DNA of 62,397 nt from contig CACZBW010000021.1 of NCBI GenBank assembly GCA_902779575.1, forward strand, positions 1 to 62,397, written 5' to 3'. This DNA is from an uncultured Lachnospiraceae bacterium (GTDB taxonomy: Bacteria > Bacillota > Clostridia > Lachnospirales > Lachnospiraceae). How positions within the stretch are numbered: the stretch's first letter is position 1; each line of letters opens with the position of its first letter. This document shows, piece by piece, positions 9,343-15,026 of this stretch. The position numbers and the translations under genes are program-made. Below the pieces are notes generated by a model. That model was not told the DNA's origin. It worked only from the letters and a program-made list of their open reading frames with translations, and did not search any database.

Positions 9343-9380
9343 AAAAAAGTCCCGGAGGCTCATCACTGAACCTCCGGGAC
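9343..9380 (-). terminator. T-box intrinsic terminator
   Basis: GTCCCGGAGG/CCTCCGGGAC stem (9349-9380) followed on the minus strand by six Ts. It is the terminator arm of the T-box leader; the 5' strand lies just downstream of the GGTACCGCG motif, the classic competing arrangement. Confidence 0.92.
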
Positions 9381-9690
9381 GACAAGATACGGAATCTGAT
9401 CGCGGTACCACCCGGATTGCTGCTTTCGCAGCCGCTTAGCTGTACTCAAGAAAGTACATGACCATGATAACGGGGTCTGCCGGACTTCCTTACACAGCCT
9501 TGACAAAACGGGAGAAGAGCAGGCTCCGGCAAATAGATGGAACCTCTCATATCCCGGAAAAAACCGGCCTTCCGGAAATCTGCTCAGGCATGAGACTGCT
9601 CCCTGTACTCACACCGGCTCACACCAGCCGCCGGCTCTCTGAAGTGGTGGATAGTTCGCATAGTGCCTTCATCGCATTTAATTATTTCGC
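9343..9690 (-). ncRNA. T-box riboswitch leader, probable leucine (CUC) specifier
   Basis: A complete T-box on the minus strand. The antiterminator motif GGGTGGTACCGCG is at 9401-9413. The stem I distal region AGAGAGCCGGCGGCTGGTG is at 9614-9640, read in reverse. The base helix of stem I pairs AGGCA (9664-9668) with TGCCT (9586-9590). Directly before that 3' strand is CTC (9592-9594) followed by a purine, the expected specifier position, read as leucine. Uncharged tRNA would favour antitermination and expression of the LeuA-like gene. The T-box call is firm; the specifier is my manual fold and less certain. Confidence 0.9.
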
Positions 9691-9698
9691 TGAAGACC

Positions 9699-9727
9699 AA
9701 TTTAATCGAAACAAAAAGCTTTGTCAA
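9699..9727 (-). promoter_or_regulatory. promoter of the T-box leader
   Basis: TTGACA (9722-9727), 17-base spacer, TAAATT (9699-9704) on the minus strand, directly upstream of stem I. Confidence 0.7.
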
Positions 9728-9814
9728 CCCTTATTTTCCTGATAAATTATCAACAAACTGTCAGGAATTCCCATGCGTTTCCGCCGCGGTGTACACACTG
9801 CAGCCGCGCCTTTC

Positions 9815-10246
9815 TCAGATACTCTTCTTCAGTCTCAGGATATTCTGTCCGTTCTTATATTCGTAATCCACGCTGTCCATCGTCTTTTTCGTCATGAATA
9901 TGCCCAGGCCTCCGATCCTCCGCTCCTCCGCAGAGAGCGTTACGTCCGGATCCCTCCTTTGCAGCGGATCAAACGGAATGCCATTATCCATAAAGGTAAT
10001 GGTTACTTCGACCGGTTCATCGGAAAATTCAATCCGCACGATCGCGTTTCCCTGATCCGGAGCATAGGCGTAGCTTGCGATGTTAACAAAGATCTCTTCC
10101 ACCGCCACAAGAATCTGCATCTTCTGCTTTATGGAAATGCTTGTCCCTTCCAGATGCCCTTCAATGAAATCCAGAACGCACGGAAGATTCTTCAGCTCCG
10201 CCGCTATGACCAGTTCATTGTTTTCAGGCTGCCCAGTCCTGTTCAT
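9815..10246 (-). CDS. RsbW/SpoIIAB-type anti-sigma factor serine kinase
   Basis: 143 residues, normal for the family. A GHKL ATPase domain is visible: N-box EEIFVNIASYAY, G1 box DNGIPFDP and G2 box GGLGIF. Such proteins bind a sigma factor and phosphorylate a STAS antagonist to control its release. The STAS gene lies 110 bases upstream and a sigma gene follows further upstream on the same strand, consistent with a partner-switching module. No clear terminator is seen after it, only a weak CGCGG/CCGCG hairpin near 9783. Confidence 0.88.
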   Translation of the reverse strand: MNRTGQPENNELVIAAELKNLPCVLDFIEGHLEGTSISIKQKMQILVAVEEIFVNIASYAYAPDQGNAIVRIEFSDEPVEVTITFMDNGIPFDPLQRRDPDVTLSAEERRIGGLGIFMTKKTMDSVDYEYKNGQNILRLKKSI

Positions 10247-10355
10247 ATCCTCTGTACCTCTGCCATCCTTCCTTCATGATCCAGAAGCTTTCCGCATCTG
10301 AAAAGCGAATGAATCAATTTCCCTCTCAACTGAGAACCGGCATGAGGCCAGCTGC

Positions 10356-10655
10356 TCACTCAACTGTAAGAATATCCGAGAAACCGGTAACCTCAAAGAT
10401 CTCCATGATCGTCTCGTTCACATGGATCACCTTCATGCTTCCCTGGTTGTTCATCGTCTTCTGGGCTGAAAGCAGCACACGCAGACCGGCAGAAGAGATA
10501 TACTCCAGTTTCTCAAAATCCATAATCAGTTCCGTCACACCGTCAAGAGAGGACTTCAGCTCGACCTCAAGAACGGGAGATGTAGTGGTATCCAGTCTTC
10601 CTTCCAGAGCAATGACAAGTTTTCCGTTCTCTGCCTGCTTGTTGATGTTCAGCAT
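10356..10655 (-). CDS. STAS-domain anti-sigma factor antagonist (RsbV/SpoIIAA type)
   Basis: 99 residues. The single STAS domain includes LEGRLDTTTSP and the phosphorylation-loop motif YISSAGLRVL; one of the paired serines is the expected target of the RsbW-type kinase. When dephosphorylated it would sequester the kinase. A strong AGGAGG ribosome site precedes the ATG. It sits between the sigma factor and the kinase genes. No phosphatase such as RsbU or SpoIIE is encoded nearby. Confidence 0.92.
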   Translation of the reverse strand: MLNINKQAENGKLVIALEGRLDTTTSPVLEVELKSSLDGVTELIMDFEKLEYISSAGLRVLLSAQKTMNNQGSMKVIHVNETIMEIFEVTGFSDILTVE

Positions 10656-10815
10656 GTTCTACCTCCTAAATTTGCCAATTCCGTTTTCTTTCTCCGCCGG
10701 ACGATCCTCCGGTCCTGTTTTTATAATAAGATCTGCTGTCCTTCTTCACTCCAACAAATGATCTGTCAATAAAGCACCTTAACACAGATAGAGCCAAATT
10801 TCAACCCGTGTTTCC

Positions 10816-11328
10816 TCAGAAGCGCCCGATCAGTTTCCTGCATTTCATCAGGACCCTGCGGTGCCGTTCGCTGACCGCTTTCGCGTTGATCCCCAGCACT
10901 GCTCCGATCTCTTCATTCTTCATCTTCTGGAAATAGATCATGGTGATGAGCTCTCTCTCATTGTCCGACAGCTTAGTCAGAAGATCATAGACCTCCCGCT
11001 GGTCCTCCTGCTGAAAGATCTCATACTCATCTTCATAGGAAGGTTCGATCACATTCTCCTCGTCATCCAGCGAGACATGGTTCCGCAGACTGCCCTTGCG
11101 GTATTCGTCAATGAGGGCATTCCTGGCGATATTGGTCAGCCAGGTCTTCACGGAAGCCCGCGCGGGATCAAACTGTTCATAGTGTGTCATCGCCTTGATA
11201 AAAATATCGCTGACAAGGTCCTCCGCCCGTTCCCTGTGCAGGATCTGGCCGTATATAAAGTTGTAGATATTCGAGAAATATTTTTCATAGACCGTTTCAA
11301 ACGGTTCTTTTACCCTGTTTGTCTCCAT
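10816..11328 (-). CDS. ECF-like RNA polymerase sigma-70 family factor
   Basis: 170 residues with a sigma region 2 (YFSNIYNFIYGQI, RAEDLVSDIFIKAM, VKTWLTNIARNALIDEYRK) and a region 4 helix-turn-helix (ERELITMIYFQKMKNEEIGA). No region 3 is visible, which is the ECF layout. An acidic linker rich in D and E joins the two parts. GGGAG lies ten bases before the ATG. It heads a likely sigma-STAS-kinase operon. It might be held by the downstream RsbW-like kinase, but that pairing is inferred only from position. Confidence 0.88.
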   Translation of the reverse strand: METNRVKEPFETVYEKYFSNIYNFIYGQILHRERAEDLVSDIFIKAMTHYEQFDPARASVKTWLTNIARNALIDEYRKGSLRNHVSLDDEENVIEPSYEDEYEIFQQEDQREVYDLLTKLSDNERELITMIYFQKMKNEEIGAVLGINAKAVSERHRRVLMKCRKLIGRF

Positions 11329-11374
11329 AAGCTATGTTCTCCCGTCCTTCTGCCCTGGCAGCAGATGATTTCTG

Positions 11375-11380
11375 ATTATA
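11375..11380 (-). promoter_or_regulatory. -10 box upstream of the sigma factor
   Basis: A perfect TATAAT on the minus strand, 47 bases before the sigma start codon. No convincing -35 box is seen at 17 bases, so an alternative sigma or an activator may be used. Confidence 0.4.
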
Positions 11381-11679
11381 CAACATATCGGAAGAAACCG
11401 CCAGTGATCAGAGCCCTTCCCCGCGAAAACATTGCTTTCTTTTTCTTATTTTTTTGCCAGTTTTTTTCTGTAAATTTCTACAATGGAAAAGTTGCAAAAC
11501 CGCGTGGATCGTCCCGTCTTTTTTCGTATAACAAGATATAGCACATCAACGCCGCAGAAAGCGGATGTGTTCTATGATCGAATAAGCAGCTTCCTCCGGT
11601 GCGGATCAGTCCGGAGCATCCTGCAGACTATATAGTTACCGATTGATTCAGACAGAAGAACAAAGAAAGGCAGAAAGAG
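11381..11679. promoter_or_regulatory. divergent intergenic region with an imperfect palindrome
   Basis: Gap between the sigma factor (minus) and the 69-residue gene (plus). It is AT-rich with T-tracts near 11440-11475. At 11542-11569 CACAT...ATGTG encloses CCGC-agaaa-GCGG, a possible operator or leader hairpin for the plus-strand gene. A further imperfect inverted repeat, CTCCGGTGCGGATCAGTCCGGAG, is near 11594. No clear plus-strand promoter hexamers were found. Confidence 0.4.
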
Positions 11680-11889
11680 ATGATGAAAGATTTAGAGCAG
11701 ACACTGTATGATACTGATTTTTCGAAGGATACGGATTTAAAGAGCCGTCTGGCCGCAAGGCTGTTCGGTTCCGCATCTTCTTCCAAGGTCAGATCCATCG
11801 CTTACAGGCAGCTTACCGATGAGGAGACAGAGCTTGTAAACGCGGCGCAGGGCATCTGGGTCGATGACAAAGACAAAAACCTCTTCTGA
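11680..11889 (+). CDS. small conserved-looking protein of unknown function (69 aa)
   Basis: 69 residues with a spaced AAAGG ribosome site and its own strong terminator, so I regard it as a real gene. It is soluble and charged, starting MKDLEQTLYDTDFSKDTDLK and ending QGIWVDDKDKNLF. It has no signal peptide or membrane segment. Features include a leucine-spaced N-terminal helix and a RQLTDEETELVNAAQG segment. I do not recognise a family with a known role. It is divergent from the sigma factor and could be one of its targets, but nothing in the sequence proves this. Confidence 0.7.
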   Translation: MMKDLEQTLYDTDFSKDTDLKSRLAARLFGSASSSKVRSIAYRQLTDEETELVNAAQGIWVDDKDKNLF

Positions 11890-11954
11890 GGAAACACTGG
11901 TTTATCAGAATCCCTCTAAGTATAGATGTTGTCCGGCATACAGCTGAAACGGAC

Positions 11955-11990
11955 AAAGAGACGGTATCAGTCTCCCTGTACCGTCTCTTT
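11955..11990. terminator. bidirectional intrinsic terminator
   Basis: AAAGAGACGGTA and TACCGTCTCTTT form a perfect 12-base stem with a 12-base loop. It ends the 69-residue gene on the plus strand and could also act against read-through from the minus side. Confidence 0.85.
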
Positions 11991-12037
11991 TGTGTACACA
12001 TTTCACATAGACTCGCTTATTCCAAAGGTTTTCAGAT

Positions 12038-12071
12038 GAAACGGCGGCCCCGTACAGTTACAGGGCCGCCG
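12038..12071 (-). terminator. terminator after the peptide-binding protein gene
   Basis: CGGCGGCCC/GGGCCGCCG perfect nine-base stem with a 12-base loop, followed on the minus strand by TTTCATC. The U-tract is short, so efficiency may be partial. Confidence 0.6.
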
Positions 12072-12099
12072 ATCCTGTTTCATGGAGCTGCAATCATTT

Positions 12100-13701
12100 T
12101 TACTTCAGTACAACATCCGCCGCGTAATAATCCGAGAAGCCTGCCCACTGCGGGGTGAAGCTCTCCACCCTGCTGCCCAGGCAGTACAGGTGCAGTTCCT
12201 CACAGATCGGAATCCATGCGGCGTCCTCCCCGATCAGCTTCTTCTCAAGAGCCTGGTACTCCGCCTCGCGCTCTCCGTCGTCCACGATCGCGGAAGCTGC
12301 GGCAACTCTTGCCATGACTTCGGCATCCGGATAATTCAGGCTGCGCTGCGTCGTATTCTCTTTATTACCGAAGAAAGAATACATGATGTTCGCCGGATCA
12401 TTGTAATCCATGCCCCAGCGGGCGACGAAAGAGTCCATGTTTCCGCTGATGCGCAGATCCAGCCAGGCCGAGTGATCATAGGTCTTGATCTGCGCTTTGA
12501 TGCCGACTGCCTTCAGCATCTCGCTGATCGTCTGGTAAACCAGGACCGTATTTGTATTGGCGGAAGAATCCATAGCCAGTTCAAAGCTGACTTCCCCGTC
12601 TTTGTATCCGGCTTCCTTCAGCAGAGCTTTCGCGCCTGCCGGATCATAGGTAAATCCTTCCAGATTGTCATTGTGTCCCCAGATTCCGGTAGGAATAATT
12701 CCGTTTTCACGGATGGCATTGCCGCTGTAAATGCTGCCGATGATGGTATCCACGTCGATCGCCATGCCGAGGGCTTTGCGGACATTGACGTCCTTCAGAT
12801 ATTCCTGATTCTCATTTACCGCAAGATAAGTCAGGCCGACCTTCGGCGTGCTGACGATCTGGTCCGGATACTGTGTCTTATAAGAAGACTCCACGAGCAC
12901 GCTGTCCAGGGACTGAAGGTCGATGATATCCAGCTCTCCGTTCTGGAACATCAGATTCTGCGTACCCGCGTCCGGAATGACGCTGACGATGACCTTCTTT
13001 ACAGAAGGCTCCTCTCCCCAGTATTCCGGATTATACTCCAGGGTATAGTGATCGTTGGCAACCCATTCGGTAATCCGGTAGGGACCGCTTCCGATCGTAT
13101 CCGCGGGCTCGCTCCCGAAATTCTTCACCTCAGCCATGGTCTCGGCGTCCACAATCGACATCGCCGCGGCGGAAAGCTCAGCCGTAAAGCCGGCGTTCGG
13201 AGCGCTCAGCGTAATGGAAAAATGGGTATCGTCGTCTACCCGGAAGCCTTCCAGAGAATCCGCCTCACCGTTTCTGAGAGCCTCCGCGCCGGCGACCTCC
13301 AGCGGAATATCCATGTTCTCGCGGTTCGCGATGAGGAGTCTTTCAAAACTGTACTGTACGTCGGACGCTGTAAGCGCATTTCCGTTGGAGAAAACGACGC
13401 CGTCCCGGAGGACAAAATCATAAGTCAGGCCGTCCTCGCTCACCGAATAATCCGTGCAGAGGCTGCCGACTACCTGGGCGGTTCCGTCCACGATTCTGGT
13501 CTCAAAAAGCCGGTCAAACACATTCATGGGGACCATGTAGTCATCGGTCGTCCGGCTGACGTCCATCGTGGAAATGTCATACAGAACCGCAGTCCGGAGG
13601 AGTCCCTCCTGAACGCCGGCTGCGGATGCCGCGACCGTCAGAGAGGCTGCCGTGCCGAAAGTGAGCGCGGCTGCTGTAATCAGAGATACTGCCTTTTTCA
13701 T
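12100..13701 (-). CDS. family-5 peptide/nickel-type ABC substrate-binding lipoprotein or secreted protein
   Basis: 533 residues from ATG 13701 (GGGAAGGA upstream). The N-terminus KKAVSLITAAALTFGTAA is a signal peptide ending at ...VAASAAG; there is no lipobox cysteine, unusual for a Gram-positive binding protein. The mature part is SBP_bac_5 (DppA/OppA type): YDISTMDVSRTTDDYMVPMN, SYKTQYPD, IDVDTIIGSIYSGNA, WGMDYNDPANIMYSFF. It binds peptides or similar ligands outside the membrane. It stands alone with its own terminator, but is near dppBCDF (20-24 kb), which has no binding protein beside it, so it is a plausible partner. Confidence 0.9.
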   Translation of the reverse strand: MKKAVSLITAAALTFGTAASLTVAASAAGVQEGLLRTAVLYDISTMDVSRTTDDYMVPMNVFDRLFETRIVDGTAQVVGSLCTDYSVSEDGLTYDFVLRDGVVFSNGNALTASDVQYSFERLLIANRENMDIPLEVAGAEALRNGEADSLEGFRVDDDTHFSITLSAPNAGFTAELSAAAMSIVDAETMAEVKNFGSEPADTIGSGPYRITEWVANDHYTLEYNPEYWGEEPSVKKVIVSVIPDAGTQNLMFQNGELDIIDLQSLDSVLVESSYKTQYPDQIVSTPKVGLTYLAVNENQEYLKDVNVRKALGMAIDVDTIIGSIYSGNAIRENGIIPTGIWGHNDNLEGFTYDPAGAKALLKEAGYKDGEVSFELAMDSSANTNTVLVYQTISEMLKAVGIKAQIKTYDHSAWLDLRISGNMDSFVARWGMDYNDPANIMYSFFGNKENTTQRSLNYPDAEVMARVAAASAIVDDGEREAEYQALEKKLIGEDAAWIPICEELHLYCLGSRVESFTPQWAGFSDYYAADVVLK

Positions 13702-13725
13702 ATTCCTTCCCTCAATCCTTTCCTT

Positions 13726-13759
13726 GTTTCTTTCTGTTTCCGTTTCTTTCTGTTTCTGC
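13726..13759. repeat. short direct repeat in the leader of the binding-protein gene
   Basis: GTTTCTTTCTGTTTC occurs twice in tandem, 16-base period, giving a purine-only AGAAAC-rich stretch on the minus-strand mRNA before the ribosome site. Confidence 0.6.
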
Positions 13760-13877
13760 ATTTCCGCAGAGGAAACCCTGCATAGAACTGCGATGGCGCA
13801 CGCCAGGCAAAGGTTTGTCCGTGCCTGTGTACCTGCCGGCCGGGAACAGGATCGTCCGTCCGGCTGTTAGTTGAAAA

Positions 13878-13911
13878 GGGAAGCTGCCGGTTCAAATTCC
13901 TCGGCAGCTCC
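13878..13911 (-). terminator. hairpin after the SH3-repeat gene
   Basis: AGCTGCCG/CGGCAGCT stem with an 11-base loop, followed on the minus strand by TCCCTTTTC. A second inverted repeat, CAGCTGCT...AGCAGCTG (13923-13950), lies between it and the stop codon. Confidence 0.5.
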
Positions 13912-13954
13912 CCTTCTTTCAGCAGCTGCTTCTGTCATCGACAGCAGCTGGTTC

Positions 13955-14707
13955 TTACCTGAAATTACCGCTCTTGATCCATCCCGACATACCCTGGTAC
14001 ACGATATTGTCCCAGCCGTTGGCGCTTGACACATACTGCACCACTGTTCCCGAAGGAATCACGCTCAGAACAGAACCTGTAAGTGCAGGCGCGGAGCGGA
14101 AGTTCATCGTATTCTTAAGCGTGCCTGCAACCGAACCTGTCGGTGCGGCTGCCGGTACCGCCGCAGCTGTTCCGGCTGCCGCTGCAGGTGCTGCGGAATT
14201 CTGGATCGTGATACGCCCTCCGGCGATCCATCCCTGGACTCCGTTGTAAATGATCTGATCCCATCCGTTGCTGGAACCGATATAAGGAACCGTAGTACCG
14301 GCGGGAACCGTATTGAGAATCTGTCCGCTCATGCTCGGCTGCGCGCGGAAATTCATCCCGGCATTGACAACCGCCGTCTTTGTAACGCCTGCAGTCTGTG
14401 CTGTCCCGGCTGCAGTCTGCGCTCCGGCCTGGAATGCCGCCGCCGCTGCCGCCTGCTCCGCTGTCATCAGGTTGCCGCCATGAATCCAGCCGGTCACGCC
14501 GCGGTAGGTTACGTTATCCCATCCGTTCATCTCGCCGATTTTCGACACTACAGCGCCCTTCGGCACGGAACCGATCCGCTGGCCCGTCACTGCCGGCGCC
14601 GCGCGGAAGTTCATATCGCGGGCAACCGTAAAATCCGCTGCCCAGGCGGAAGACGCCATCATTAACATGCTAAGCAAAACCCCTAAAAAAGCGGCTTTCT
14701 TTTTCAT
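13955..14707 (-). CDS. secreted protein with three bacterial SH3 domains
   Basis: 250 residues from ATG 14707 (GGGGAGGG upstream). A signal peptide (KKKAAFLGVLLSMLMMASSAWA) is followed by three SH3b/SH3_3 repeats. Each has the same pattern, MNFRxxPxxxGxxxxxxPxGxxxxxIGxxNGWDxxxYxGxxGWI, and starts near residues 29, 110 and 195. They are joined by alanine-rich linkers (AAAAAFQAGAQTAAGTAQ; AAPAAAAGTAAAVPAAAP). Bacterial SH3 domains bind cell-wall peptides. There is no catalytic domain, so it is a wall-associated binding protein, possibly targeting or scaffolding. It lies downstream of the sensor-MscS and deacetylase genes, separated by palindromic element A. Confidence 0.88.
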   Translation of the reverse strand: MKKKAAFLGVLLSMLMMASSAWAADFTVARDMNFRAAPAVTGQRIGSVPKGAVVSKIGEMNGWDNVTYRGVTGWIHGGNLMTAEQAAAAAAFQAGAQTAAGTAQTAGVTKTAVVNAGMNFRAQPSMSGQILNTVPAGTTVPYIGSSNGWDQIIYNGVQGWIAGGRITIQNSAAPAAAAGTAAAVPAAAPTGSVAGTLKNTMNFRSAPALTGSVLSVIPSGTVVQYVSSANGWDNIVYQGMSGWIKSGNFR

Positions 14708-14848
14708 AATATTTCCCTCCCCTGAAAACATTATCCCTTATTAATTATAGTTTCTTATTTTCTGCCCTGCTCTTCCTGAAAACAGCAAGGCATTATTATT
14801 ATAAATAGAACCGAATGGAAAGTCTATAAATTTTTATTTCAAATGAAA

Positions 14849-15009
14849 CCTGTGAAACAGGAACTCCACACACAGCCTCAGACCGGAGCATCGCAGATGC
14901 GGCAAACATGGAAAGCACGGATGGTCTGCTCTGTACGCTATTCCACTAAGGCAGCAATTCTGCCAAGTGGAATATGCGTGTGGCCTTCTATGTGGAGAGC
15001 CATAAACAG
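14849..15009. repeat. nested-palindrome intergenic element, copy A
   Basis: Occupies the gap right after the MscS stop codon. Hairpins visible: CCTGT-gaa-ACAGG, GCATC-gca-GATGC, CAGACC...GGTCTG, and TTCCACT-aa-GGCAG-caatt-CTGCC-a-AGTGGAA, all enclosed by CTCCACA (14864) and TGTGGAG (14991). Positions 14857-14928 match copy D (49575-49646) at roughly 60 of 72 bases by eye. Positions 14949-15009 resemble copy B (31031-31089). No open frame is present. Confidence 0.85.
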
Positions 15010-15026
15010 CAACGTTCCTTATCCTG

